The translations under genes were made by a program, and so were the position numbers. A DNA stretch of 64,000 nucleotides from Streptomyces sp. NBC_01255 (lineage in GTDB: Bacteria; Actinomycetota; Actinomycetes; Streptomycetales; Streptomycetaceae). The stretch spans positions 8,308,001 to 8,372,000 of the forward strand of contig NZ_CP108474.1 of NCBI RefSeq assembly GCF_036226445.1, written 5' to 3'. A model generated the notes under the pieces. It did no database searches, was not told the DNA's origin, and worked only from the letters and a program-made list of their open reading frames with translations. The number at the start of each line of letters is the position of its first letter. Within the stretch, counting starts at the first letter, position 1. Below are positions 8,210 through 16,370 of this stretch, in pieces.

Positions 8210-9976
8210 TCAATCGGCCGACCTGGCCCAGCCGTTCGCCTCGATCCGTGCCCCGTCCGCCGGCCGCGCCTCGTCGAACACCGGGCGCCCAGCCCCGTCG
8301 AGAAGCCGCAGCCCGTCCACGTACACGCCCCGTCCCACGTACCGCTGGTCCGTGGTGTACCGCCAGCGCAGGAGGGTGTCCGCCCCGGGCAGCGGTGCGG
8401 ACACGGAGTGCCAGCCGCGGCCGGACCAGCCGCCGACCGTGCCCGTCGGGTGCTCGGTGCCGCCGTCGGTGGTGAAGGGCACCGGCTGCCACGTCGTGCC
8501 GCCGTCGGCCGAGGTCTCCAGTGCGACCGGGTCGGCGTGCGGCTCGGTGTCCCACCACAGTGCGCACTCCAGGCGTGCAGCGCCTGCCACATGAGGGAGC
8601 GTCAGTGTGGACGTCGTGGTGCTCGCCATGCCGGAGAACCAGGCATGGCGGCCCCGGGCGGGGCGTACGGGGACGGCGCGGGCCAGGTGGTTCGCCGCGG
8701 TGACCCGGGGTGCCGAGCCGGAGCGCCATGAGCGCACCGGGTGGACCGAGTTGCCGAGGACGATCAGGAAGGCGTCGGTCGTCGGGTCGAGGACGAGGCT
8801 GGTGCCGGTGAATCCGGTGTGGCCGGCCGTACGCGGGGTGGCCATCGCGCCCATGTACCAGTGCTGGTAGAGCTCGAAGCCGAGGCCGTGCTCGTCGCCG
8901 GGGAAGGCGGTGTTGAAGTCGGTGAACATCAGGTCGACGGACTCGGGGGAGAGGATGCGGGCCCGGCCGTACGCCCCGCCGTTGAGGAGGGTGCGCGCGA
9001 GGATCGCGAGGTCCCAGGCGCGGGAGAACACCCCGGCGTGGCCCGCGACACCGCCCAGACTGTAGGCGTTCTCGTCGTGGACCTCGCCCCACACCATGCC
9101 CCGGTCAAGACCCGACCAGGGACGCCGGGCGTCCTCGGTGGCGGCGATGTCGGGCCGCCAGGAGAGCGGTGGATTGAAACGAGTGCGGTGCATCCCGAGC
9201 GGAGCGGTGATCTCGTCGTGGAGCAGGACGTCCAGACCGTGACCGGTGATCTCCTCCAGGATCAGCTGAAGGGAGATCAGATTGAGGTCGGAGTAGAGGT
9301 ACGTGGAGCCCGGCGGGTTCGCCGGGATCTCGTTCCAGAGCAGCCGCAGCTTCCCCTCCCGGGTCGGCTCCCGGTACAGGGGGATCCAGGACCGGAACCC
9401 CGACGTGTGCGTGAGCAGTTGACGCACCGTGACGTCCTGCTTCCCGCCGCCCCCGAACTCCGGGAGGTACGCGGTGACCTTCGCCTCCAGTTCGAGGGTC
9501 CCGCGCTCGATCTGCTGCACCGCCAGGATCGACGTGAAGAGCTTCGAGACCGACGCCAGGTCGAAGACGGTGTCCTCGGTCATCGCGAGCTGCTCGCCCG
9601 GCGGCAGCTCGACTCCCGTGTCCGTCTTCTCGTCGTACGCGGAGTAGCGGACGGCCGAGCCGATGGGCCGGTGCAGGGCGACGGTCCCGCCGCGCCCGGC
9701 GAGCAGCACGGCCCCCGCGTACCAGGGGTGCGTGGGGGAGGGGGCGAGGAAGGCCTCGGCGTCCGTGACCAGCCGGTCCAGGTGGTCCGCTAGCAGCCCG
9801 GCCCGCTCGGCCGACCCGCGCCGCAGGATCGTCCGCCGCGCCGCACCCCCAGGACCGGCCGCCGCCGCGGCCCCCGGCACCGCACCGATCATCACCGCAC
9901 CTCCCAGTGCCAGTACCCCGCCGCCGAACGCGCGGCGGCTCAGAACTCCGTCTCGTGCTGTCGCATCCTCCGTCAT
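8210..9976 (-). CDS. Tat-exported beta-lactamase-fold serine hydrolase with C-terminal beta domain
   Basis: A 588-residue protein. The ATG at 9976 follows GGGAGAGGG and is preferred to the GTG two codons upstream. The N-terminus holds a twin-arginine signal (SRRAFGGG, residues 13-20, then a hydrophobic run to AAAAA). The class C beta-lactamase/esterase domain has SVSK (Ser142, Lys145), HTSGFRSW and a YSDLN motif at the YxN position. From about residue 455 a C-terminal beta-sandwich-like region (ALWWDTEPHADPVALETSAD, then GVYVDGLRLLDG) resembles MAM/immune-inhibitor-type domains. It sits upstream of the sialidase on the same strand, 260 bp away. Its role is probably peptidoglycan or ester hydrolysis outside the cell; true beta-lactamase activity is not implied. 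Confidence 0.87.
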   Translation of the reverse strand: MTEDATARDGVLSRRAFGGGVLALGGAVMIGAVPGAAAAAGPGGAARRTILRRGSAERAGLLADHLDRLVTDAEAFLAPSPTHPWYAGAVLLAGRGGTVALHRPIGSAVRYSAYDEKTDTGVELPPGEQLAMTEDTVFDLASVSKLFTSILAVQQIERGTLELEAKVTAYLPEFGGGGKQDVTVRQLLTHTSGFRSWIPLYREPTREGKLRLLWNEIPANPPGSTYLYSDLNLISLQLILEEITGHGLDVLLHDEITAPLGMHRTRFNPPLSWRPDIAATEDARRPWSGLDRGMVWGEVHDENAYSLGGVAGHAGVFSRAWDLAILARTLLNGGAYGRARILSPESVDLMFTDFNTAFPGDEHGLGFELYQHWYMGAMATPRTAGHTGFTGTSLVLDPTTDAFLIVLGNSVHPVRSWRSGSAPRVTAANHLARAVPVRPARGRHAWFSGMASTTTSTLTLPHVAGAARLECALWWDTEPHADPVALETSADGGTTWQPVPFTTDGGTEHPTGTVGGWSGRGWHSVSAPLPGADTLLRWRYTTDQRYVGRGVYVDGLRLLDGAGRPVFDEARPADGARIEANGWARSAD

Positions 9977-10208
9977 GCCCACCCTCTCCCACGACGCGCC
10001 GCGACGAAACGTCGACCTGGCGCCGCTTTACGGCCGGATCCGGTCACGGCATCACGGCTTCCGGCGCGCCTCGCAGAGCCTGGTGGCACCACGGGGCGCG
10101 ACGGGTACGCTGCCCATCCGTGCAGCCGGGCCGCCGCACTCTTCGAACCGACGGGGGAGCGGTCCGGCTCAGGGGTGGGTGGCAGCGCAAGAAGACCCGG
10201 GGGTAGCC

Positions 10209-11033
10209 GTGGCGTTGGTCATGTGTCCGCTGTGCAGTGACGACGAGGACATCGAGGTGGGCGCGACGCTCGACGGCGGACGCCGGATGGTCAGGCATCG
10301 GTGCGGCTTCGAGTGGGAGCATCGAGAGCCCTTGTCCCCGCAGGGACAACCGGCCCGCTCCTTCGAGGTGCTCAAGGCGAGATTCCCCAGGGCCGAGGAC
10401 GTGGATCCCGAGCGGCTGGAGCGCGTGGCCCGGCTCAAGGAGCAGTATCTCGCCGTCAAGCCGGACTTCGATCCGCGCGTGGCGGCCTACTGGTCGACGT
10501 ACCAACAGGTTTTCGCCCCTGACGGGCTGCGGACGTGCAACCCGCAGGTGCTCAAGGACTTCGCCAACTCCGAGATCGGTGCGCGGCCCGGGAACCAGGC
10601 CACCTTCAACTCCGCCTGGAACGACTTGGGGGATGCGGCGGCGGCGGAGAGAACCCGCGCGACGATCGGGTACCTCCTGCACGGACCCGACGGGGTGCCC
10701 CTGGAGGATCGGCTCCAGCACCTGCTGGCAGGCACGAAGCCGTTCTCCATGACCGGCTTCAAGGAAGCCCTCCTCACGCGGGTTCTGTGCGTGATGCGCC
10801 CTGACCGGTTCCTCACGATCCTCAAGTACACGACGGATGCCGGCGGCAAGCGCGAAATCGCGCGACTCGTCTACGGCTTGGAACTTCCGGAGCCCGAGTC
10901 GGTGAACTGGACCCGTGGGCGCCTCATTCTCTGGAGCAACGATCTCCTGCGCACTCTTGCCGGTGAGGGTTTCGCCAACCAGCAGCACGCGGCGGCGTTC
11001 CTGTGGTGGGCCAAGGACCGGGTCGACGGGTGA
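10209..11033 (+). CDS. Zinc-ribbon hypothetical protein
   Basis: A 274-residue protein of unknown function. The GTG at 10209 follows GGGGG; an ATG at 10221 is also possible. It opens with a short zinc-ribbon-like element (CPLC ... RHRCGFEWEH). An alpha-helical domain follows: LKARFPRAEDVDPERLERVA, KPDFDPRVAAYW, LKDFANSEIGARPG, then TGFKEALLTRVLCVMRPDRF and REIARLVYGLELP, ending ...AAFLWWAKDRVDG. The helical part reminds me of accessory or N-terminal regions of AAA/restriction-type proteins in actinomycetes, but I cannot name the family with certainty. Codon bias is slightly weaker than that of its neighbours. It is followed 45 bp later by a small ORF and then by the nitronate monooxygenase operon. 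Confidence 0.75.
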   Translation: MALVMCPLCSDDEDIEVGATLDGGRRMVRHRCGFEWEHREPLSPQGQPARSFEVLKARFPRAEDVDPERLERVARLKEQYLAVKPDFDPRVAAYWSTYQQVFAPDGLRTCNPQVLKDFANSEIGARPGNQATFNSAWNDLGDAAAAERTRATIGYLLHGPDGVPLEDRLQHLLAGTKPFSMTGFKEALLTRVLCVMRPDRFLTILKYTTDAGGKREIARLVYGLELPEPESVNWTRGRLILWSNDLLRTLAGEGFANQQHAAAFLWWAKDRVDG

Positions 11034-11078
11034 GCGTCGTCTGCGGGGCAGAAGTCGACCGAGGAGAGGAGGGGCGCC

Positions 11079-11276
11079 GTGTCCCAGGAGGAGCGTGACG
11101 CCAGGCTGGGTCTCACGGGCCTGACCGGTGCGGAGCGAGAGGCCCGGGTGCGTCTGCTGACGGAGCAGATCGCGCGGGAGGTCGCCGAGGCGAGGGCCGC
11201 ACTGGATGCGCAACGGGCAGGACGCCGCGCGTCACAGGGCGCCGGGCAGGCCGTCGACGCCCCGGAGGAGGGGTGA
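11079..11276 (+). CDS. Small hypothetical protein (65 aa), highly charged helix
   Basis: GTG at 11079 follows a strong purine-rich site (GAGGAGAGGAGGGG). The product is a 65-residue charged protein predicted to be helical (EREARVRLLTEQIAREVAEA) with no recognisable domain. Position 45 bp after the zinc-ribbon gene suggests a two-gene transcript. The ribosome-binding site and codon usage support it as real; function is unknown. Confidence 0.6.
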   Translation: MSQEERDARLGLTGLTGAEREARVRLLTEQIAREVAEARAALDAQRAGRRASQGAGQAVDAPEEG

Positions 11277-11321
11277 GGCGCGGCGGACGGCACCCGAGGA
11301 AGAGGCGCCGTCCCCAAAGAA

Positions 11322-11338
11322 TCTGACGCAGCATCAGG
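11322..11338. promoter_or_regulatory. Degenerate copy of TCTGAC-N5-GTCAGA operator
   Basis: TCTGAC-GCAGC-ATCAGG, embedded in AAAGAATCTGAC...TCAGGAAA, lies 44 bp upstream of the nitronate monooxygenase ATG. It shares left half-site, spacing and flanks with the perfect palindrome at 39129-39145, upstream of the FadD19/EchA19-like genes. Confidence 0.55.
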
Positions 11339-11381
11339 AAATCTCTTCCCTCCGCCGCGCCGCTGCGGCATCCTGCCGCCC

Positions 11382-12491
11382 ATGAAGACGGAGCTGAGTC
11401 GCACACTGGGGATCGAGCACGCCATCTTCGGCTTCACGCCCTTCCCCGCGGTGGCCGCCGCCCTCACCAGAGCCGGTGGATTCGGAGTTCTCGGCGCGGT
11501 CCGCTACACCGCGCCCGACGACCTCGCCCGCGACCTCGACTGGATGCAGGAGCACACGGACGGGCTGCCGTACGGCCTCGACGTCGTGATGCCGGCGAAG
11601 AAGGTCGAGGGCGTGAGCGAGGCGGACGTCGAGGCCATGATCCCCGAGGAGCACCGCGCGTTCGTCCGCGCGACCCTCGCCAAGCACGGCGTGCCCGAAC
11701 TCGCCGAGGGCGAGGCCTCCGGGTGGCGCATCACCGGCTGGATGGAGCAGGTCGCCCGCGGCCAGCTCGACGTCGCCTTCGACTACCCGATCAAACTGCT
11801 CGCCAACGCCCTCGGCTCCCCGCCCCCGGACGTCGTCGCCCGCGCCCACGACCACGGGGTCCTCGTCGCCGCCCTCGCGGGCAGCGCCCGGCACGCCCGC
11901 CACCACGCCGAGGCCGGCATCGACGTCGTCGTCGCCCAGGGGTACGAGGCGGGCGGCCACACCGGCGAGATCGCGTCCATGGTCCTCACCCCCGAGGTCG
12001 TCGAGGCGGTGTCCCCGCTGCCCGTGCTCGCCGCCGGCGGCATCGGCAGCGGAGAGCAGATCGCCGCCGGACTCGCCCTCGGCGCCCAGGGCGTCTGGCT
12101 CGGCTCGATCTGGCTCACCACCACCGAGGCCGACCTGCACTCGCGCGCCCTGACCGCCAAGCTCCTCGCCGCCGGCTCGGGCGACACGGTCCGCTCGCGC
12201 GCGCTGACCGGCAAGCCCGCGCGCCAGCTCCGTACCGAGTGGACCGACGCCTGGGACGACCCGGCCGGCCCCGGCCCGCTCCCCATGCCGCTCCAGGGGC
12301 TCCTGGTGGCCGAGGCCGTCTCCCGGATCCAGAAGTACGAGGTCGATCCGCTCCTCGGCACGCCCGTCGGGCAGATCGTCGGCCGGATGAACTCCGAGCG
12401 CAGTGTCCAGCAGGTCGTCGACGAGCTCACCCGGGGCTTCGAGAAGGCCGTCGACCGCATCAACCGCATCGCGGGACGGAGCGAGGCATGA
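11382..12491 (+). CDS. Nitronate monooxygenase (2-nitropropane dioxygenase family)
   Basis: A 369-residue FMN-dependent TIM-barrel enzyme. Hallmarks are the N-terminal IEHAIFGFTPFP region, VVVAQGYEAGGHTGE (the family His near the flavin) and PVLAAGGIGSGEQIAAGLAL followed by GAQGVWLGS (phosphate binding). The family oxidises nitronates, but in actinobacterial steroid/acyl-CoA clusters such proteins (Rv3553/IpdC-like) act on CoA-linked intermediates. The downstream acyl-CoA ligase overlaps by four bases (ATGA), so the pair is one operon. The operator-like site at 11322 ties it to the FadD19-like locus. The acyl-CoA role is inference from context. Confidence 0.88.
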   Translation: MKTELSRTLGIEHAIFGFTPFPAVAAALTRAGGFGVLGAVRYTAPDDLARDLDWMQEHTDGLPYGLDVVMPAKKVEGVSEADVEAMIPEEHRAFVRATLAKHGVPELAEGEASGWRITGWMEQVARGQLDVAFDYPIKLLANALGSPPPDVVARAHDHGVLVAALAGSARHARHHAEAGIDVVVAQGYEAGGHTGEIASMVLTPEVVEAVSPLPVLAAGGIGSGEQIAAGLALGAQGVWLGSIWLTTTEADLHSRALTAKLLAAGSGDTVRSRALTGKPARQLRTEWTDAWDDPAGPGPLPMPLQGLLVAEAVSRIQKYEVDPLLGTPVGQIVGRMNSERSVQQVVDELTRGFEKAVDRINRIAGRSEA

Positions 12492-14038
12492 GCCAGGCGA
12501 CCACCGGATTCTGGGCCCAGGCAGCCGCGGACCCGGGCCGTACGGTCCTCGTCGCGCCCGACGGCGAGGAGTGGACCGCCGGCCGGCTGCACACCGAGGC
12601 CAACCGGCTCGTCCACGGGCTGCGCGCCGCCGGACTCGAACGCGGCGACGCCTTCGCCGTCGTCCTGCCCAACGGCCCCGAGTTCTTCACGGCCCATCTC
12701 GCCGCCACCCAGGCCGGGCTCTACCTGGTCCCCGTCAACCACCACTTCGTCGGCCCCGAGATCGCCTGGATCGTCGCCGACTCCGGCGCCAAGGTCCTGC
12801 TGGCCCACGAGCGGTTCGCCGAGGCGGCGACCGTCGCCGCCGACGAGGCCGGGCTCGCCCCGAGCCACCGCTACGCCGTCGGCACGGTCCCCGGCTTCCG
12901 CCCGTACGCCGAACTCCTCGAAGGCCAGGACGGCTCCGCACCCGCCGACCGCACGCTCGGCTGGGTCATGAACTACACCTCCGGGACCACCGGACGGCCC
13001 CGGGGCATCCGCCGGCCGCTGCCCGGGAGGCTCCCGGAGGAGACCCCGCTCGGCGGCTTCCTCGGCATCTTCGGCATCCGGCCAGGCGACGGCAACGTCC
13101 ACCTCGTCTGCTCGCCGCTCTACCACACCGCCGTCCTCCAGTTCGCCTCCGCGGCCCTGCACATCGGGCATCCGCTGGTCCTCATGGACCGGTGGACGCC
13201 GGAGGAGATGCTGCGGCTGATCGACCGGTACGCCTGCACCCACACCCACATGGTCCCGACCCAGTTCCACCGCCTGCTCTCCCTCCCCGAGGAGGTACGG
13301 GACCGGTACGACGTCTCCTCCATGCGCCACGCCATCCACGGCGCCGCGCCCTGCCCCGAGCACGTCAAGCGGGCGATGATCGAGTGGTGGGGCCGGTGCG
13401 TCGAGGAGTACTACGCGGCCAGCGAGGGCGGCGGCGCCTTCGCCACGGCCGAGGAGTGGCTGAAGAAGCCCGGCACGGTCGGCAGGGCCTGGCCGATCAG
13501 CGAACTCGCCGTCTTCGACGACGACGGGAAACGCCTGCCGCCCGGCGAAGTGGGCACCGTCTACCTGAAGATGAACACCGGCGGTTTCCAGTACCACAAG
13601 GACGAGGCGAAGACGGCGAAGAACCGCATCGGCGACTTCTTCACCGTCGGCGACCTGGGCGTCCTGGACGAGGACGGCTACCTCTTCCTCCGCGACCGCA
13701 AGATCGACATGATCATCTCCGGCGGGGTCAACATCTACCCGGCCGAGATCGAGGCCGCGCTCCTCACCCACCCGGCCGTCGCGGACGCCGCCGCCTTCGG
13801 CATCCCGCACGCCGACTGGGGCGAGGAGGTCAAGGCCGTCGTCGAGGCAGCCGAGGGACACGAGCCGGGACCCGCGCTCGCCGACGAGATCCTGGCCCAC
13901 TGCGGCGACCACCTCGCCGGCTTCAAGCGCCCCAAGTCCCTCGACTTCGTCACCACCATGCCCCGCGACCCCAACGGCAAGCTGTACAAACGCCGCCTCC
14001 GCGACCCGTATTGGGAGGGCCACGACCGCCCGCTCTAA
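12488..14038 (+). CDS. Acyl-CoA synthetase (AMP-forming)
   Basis: A 516-residue member of the ANL ligase family that adenylates a carboxylic acid and transfers it to CoA. The A3 motif is YTSGTTGRPRG. YYAASEGGGAF stands at the A5 position, RDRKIDMIISGGVNIYPAEI covers A8, and the A10 lysine region is PRDPNGKLYKRRLRDPYW. The start ATG overlaps the stop of the nitronate monooxygenase (ATGA), implying translational coupling. The acid is unknown; the partner enzyme and shared operator suggest a steroid- or branched-chain-type carboxylate. A GC palindrome at 14042-14057 follows the stop. Confidence 0.92.
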   Translation: MSQATTGFWAQAAADPGRTVLVAPDGEEWTAGRLHTEANRLVHGLRAAGLERGDAFAVVLPNGPEFFTAHLAATQAGLYLVPVNHHFVGPEIAWIVADSGAKVLLAHERFAEAATVAADEAGLAPSHRYAVGTVPGFRPYAELLEGQDGSAPADRTLGWVMNYTSGTTGRPRGIRRPLPGRLPEETPLGGFLGIFGIRPGDGNVHLVCSPLYHTAVLQFASAALHIGHPLVLMDRWTPEEMLRLIDRYACTHTHMVPTQFHRLLSLPEEVRDRYDVSSMRHAIHGAAPCPEHVKRAMIEWWGRCVEEYYAASEGGGAFATAEEWLKKPGTVGRAWPISELAVFDDDGKRLPPGEVGTVYLKMNTGGFQYHKDEAKTAKNRIGDFFTVGDLGVLDEDGYLFLRDRKIDMIISGGVNIYPAEIEAALLTHPAVADAAAFGIPHADWGEEVKAVVEAAEGHEPGPALADEILAHCGDHLAGFKRPKSLDFVTTMPRDPNGKLYKRRLRDPYWEGHDRPL

Positions 14039-14085
14039 GGGCCGCCCGGCCGGGCGGTGTCCCGCCCCCTTAGACTTCGTCCGCG

Positions 14086-14110
14086 AGGAGGTCTCCCACG
14101 GTGACCTCCT
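14086..14110. promoter_or_regulatory. 8-bp inverted repeat before the GNAT gene
   Basis: AGGAGGTC and GACCTCCT flank a 9-base spacer in the 108-bp gap between the acyl-CoA ligase and the acetyltransferase. It could be an operator or an RNA hairpin in the 5' leader. Nothing else is recognisable in the gap apart from the GC palindrome at 14042-14057. Confidence 0.35.
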
Positions 14111-14146
14111 TCCCCGTTCGGCACGGAGCTTGAGAGGGACAACACG

Positions 14147-14851
14147 ATGGCGGGTCGCGATCCCTTCGTACTGGACGACCCGGTGGGCGAGTCCCTCCGC
14201 GGCCGTCACGCGCATCTCGCCCGCAGTGTCGGCCGGGCCGCCACCTATCTGCCGGACGTCTCGACCTTCGCCGCCGTGTCCACCGACCCGGATCCGGCGA
14301 GGTGGGCCGACCTCACCGAACTCCTGGGCCGGGGCGCGTTCGCCGACATGTTCAGCTGCCCGGTTCTCCCGCCGTCGGACTGGGAGCCCGTCTTCGTCCT
14401 TGAAGGCCGCCAGATGATCCGGCCGGACGGCGGTGCGTCCGGGCGTCCGGGCGACGAGACGGACGACCGCGTGGTCGAACTGGGTGCGGACAGCCTGCCC
14501 GAGATGCTGGACCTCGTCGAACGCACCCGGCCCGGTCCGTTCTGGTCCCGCACCCCCGAACTCGGCACGTATCTCGGCATCCGCGAGAAGGGCACGCTGG
14601 TGGCCATGGCCGGCGAGCGGCTCCGGCCGCCGGGGTGGACCGAGATCAGCGCGGTCTGCACCGCGCCCGAGGCCCGCGGGCAGGGGCACGCGGCCCGCCT
14701 GGTCGACGCGCTCGCGGCACGTGTCGAGGCGCGGGGCGAAGGCGCCTTCCTCCACGTGGCGGAAGCGAACACCGGCGCGATCGCCCTCTACGAGAAGCTC
14801 GGCTTCGTGACGCGCAAGCACGTGACCTTCCGCGGTTTCCGCACGCCGTAG
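14147..14851 (+). CDS. GNAT-family N-acetyltransferase
   Basis: A 234-residue protein with a C-terminal GNAT fold. ISAVCTAPEARGQGHAARLV (about 165-184) holds the acetyl-CoA pyrophosphate loop of the RGxGxA type, and LHVAEANTGAIALYEKLGF is the motif B region. The N-terminal 90 residues are a divergent GNAT-like half. GAGAGGGA precedes the ATG. It is monocistronic and convergent with the nitroreductase/hemerythrin gene. Substrate is unknown. Confidence 0.88.
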   Translation: MAGRDPFVLDDPVGESLRGRHAHLARSVGRAATYLPDVSTFAAVSTDPDPARWADLTELLGRGAFADMFSCPVLPPSDWEPVFVLEGRQMIRPDGGASGRPGDETDDRVVELGADSLPEMLDLVERTRPGPFWSRTPELGTYLGIREKGTLVAMAGERLRPPGWTEISAVCTAPEARGQGHAARLVDALAARVEARGEGAFLHVAEANTGAIALYEKLGFVTRKHVTFRGFRTP

Positions 14852-14865
14852 CTCCCGGCGACCGG

Positions 14866-15771
14866 CTACGTTCCGGGCACGGCCCGCCCGCGCGTGAGTG
14901 CCGGGACCAACTGTGCCTCCTCGTACGTGAAGTGGTCCTCCAGCCGGGTCGCGAGACGGTCCACCTCGGCGCGGAGAACCGCCGGTGTGACGTCCGAGGC
15001 GAGGAGGTCCTCCAGCTCCTCCACGGTGTGGGCGACCACCTTGTGCTCCTCGCGCATCCGGTCCAGCGAGTCGGACAGCTCCGGGAACTCGCGCTCCAGG
15101 AGGTCGAAGGCGCTGTCCTCATTGTGGTGGTGGGCGTGCAGCGCACCGCAGAAGGTCAGGCAGTGGCGGGCCAGCCGGCGGCCGAGTGCCGGGGCGGCCC
15201 GTACCGCCGTGCCGGGCGCGTTCGCCGTGCCCTCCGCCTCCTTCGCCGCGGCGTCCAGCCCCTCCCGTAAAGCCGTCAGTTCGGCCCGGAGTTCGGCATG
15301 GACCGCGACCAGGTGGTCGGCGATCGCCCGGTGCCGCGCCGGGTCCCCGAGGTCCACCCGGTGCAGGGCGACGACCGGGATGGTCCTGTCCGTGGCCGCC
15401 TGGTAGGCGGCGAACCCCGGTTCGCGGTCCGCCTGTTCCGCGTACAACCGGTCCCGCTCCGCGCCCTCCGCCACCACCGCCGTCGCGATGAAGCGCTCGA
15501 CGGTGCCCTCCGGCGTGCCCAGCTCGACGGTCACGTGCGGGTCGGCGCTGAGGTTGTGGAACCAGGCGGGGTGCTTCGGCCCGCCGGCGTTCGAGGCGAA
15601 GACCAGGAGCCGTGCCCCGTCGCGTGCGTACACGGCCGGAGTGGTGTGCGGCCGCCCGGTGCGGGCGCCCGTCGTGGTGAGCAGGAGCAGGGCCGCGCCC
15701 TCGAACATCCCGCCCACCAGGCCGCCGTTGGCGCGGAACTCCGCGATGACCTGTTGGTTGAAATCGGACAT
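14866..15771 (-). CDS. Deazaflavin (F420)-dependent nitroreductase-family protein fused to hemerythrin domain
   Basis: A 301-residue two-domain protein. The start ATG at 15771 follows GGAAGG; longer readings are unsupported. Residues 1-135 are a Ddn/DUF385-type split-barrel domain (GGMFEGAALLLLTTTGARTG and HPAWFHNLSADPHVTVELG), a family that uses F420 to reduce quinones and nitro compounds. Residues about 145-295 are a hemerythrin HHE domain with candidate metal ligands in HAHHHNEDSAF, MREEHK and HFTYEEAQLVP, able to bind a di-iron centre and sense or bind O2 or NO. It is divergent from a MarR regulator across a 75-bp gap with a perfect palindrome. A redox-stress reductase is inferred. Confidence 0.88.
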   Translation of the reverse strand: MSDFNQQVIAEFRANGGLVGGMFEGAALLLLTTTGARTGRPHTTPAVYARDGARLLVFASNAGGPKHPAWFHNLSADPHVTVELGTPEGTVERFIATAVVAEGAERDRLYAEQADREPGFAAYQAATDRTIPVVALHRVDLGDPARHRAIADHLVAVHAELRAELTALREGLDAAAKEAEGTANAPGTAVRAAPALGRRLARHCLTFCGALHAHHHNEDSAFDLLEREFPELSDSLDRMREEHKVVAHTVEELEDLLASDVTPAVLRAEVDRLATRLEDHFTYEEAQLVPALTRGRAVPGT

Positions 15772-15809
15772 GGCTGTGCCTTCCGGTAGCATCGACCCCG
15801 ACGGATCTA

Positions 15810-15826
15810 TTTGCTTTGAAAGCAAA
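15810..15826. promoter_or_regulatory. Perfect 8-1-8 palindrome, MarR-type operator
   Basis: TTTGCTTT-G-AAAGCAAA lies in the 75-bp gap between the divergent nitroreductase/hemerythrin gene and the marR-type gene, 20 bp before the GTG of the latter. It is the most A/T-rich stretch of the area. MarR proteins typically bind such palindromes between themselves and a divergent target, so autoregulation plus control of the fusion gene is the expected arrangement. Confidence 0.8.
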
Positions 15827-15846
15827 GCTAAAAGGGAGGGTGTGAG

Positions 15847-16329
15847 GTGTCAACCGCACACGAGGGTGACGAGGCCGCCGACGGGCCGGAACTCGACGAG
15901 GCCGTGCGCACGTTGCTGCTGCTCATGCCTCGGATGGTCTCGCGCGTGAAGCGCATCAGGATTCCCGACGAACTGCAGACGCTCACGCTCGCGCCCCGCC
16001 ATCTCTCGTTGCTCGCCTACCTCCTCTTCGACGGGTCGCTGAGCGTCAACGAGCTCGCCGCCCGCCTGGAGGTCGCCCCGACGACGGTGAGCCTCATGGT
16101 GGGGGACCTGGCGAAGAAGGGCGTACTGGAGCGGGTCGAGGACCCCGCCGACCGCAGGCGCAAGATCGTCTCCATCGCGCCCGCGCACGCCGCCGCCATC
16201 GACGGCTGGCTCGGCCGCAGCGCCGGCGCCTGGCGCTCGGCCCTCGCCCCGCTCGACGCGCCGCAGCGACGGATGTTCCTCGAGACCCTCAGTGCGTACG
16301 AGCGAGGCCTCAGCGACCCCTTGGATTGA
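15847..16329 (+). CDS. MarR-family transcriptional regulator
   Basis: A 160-residue winged-helix regulator. The HTH is LSVNELAARLEVAPTTVSLM (about 61-80), followed by the wing signature LERVEDPADRRRKIVSIAP with the Asp-x-Arg typical of MarR proteins. GTG at 15847 follows GGGAGGGTGTGAGGT. Being divergent from the F420-type reductase/hemerythrin gene with a perfect palindrome between them, it probably represses both until it binds a phenolic or redox-active ligand. The ligand is unknown. Confidence 0.93.
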   Translation: MSTAHEGDEAADGPELDEAVRTLLLLMPRMVSRVKRIRIPDELQTLTLAPRHLSLLAYLLFDGSLSVNELAARLEVAPTTVSLMVGDLAKKGVLERVEDPADRRRKIVSIAPAHAAAIDGWLGRSAGAWRSALAPLDAPQRRMFLETLSAYERGLSDPLD

Positions 16330-16370
16330 CCGAACCGGGCAAAAGCCCCCTTTGTGGCAGGATGCGGATC

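Noticed and set aside
8210..9976. True beta-lactamase resistance gene
   Set aside because: SxxK and the fold are present, but the Tat signal, C-terminal beta domain and non-classical YxN region fit the esterase/DD-peptidase-like branch. Resistance cannot be claimed.
11382..14038. KstR or KstR2 operator before the nitronate monooxygenase operon
   Set aside because: The TCTGAC-N5-(A/G)TCAG(G/A) site does not match the KstR (AAC-GTT type) or KstR2 (CAAG-CTTG type) motifs as I recall them.
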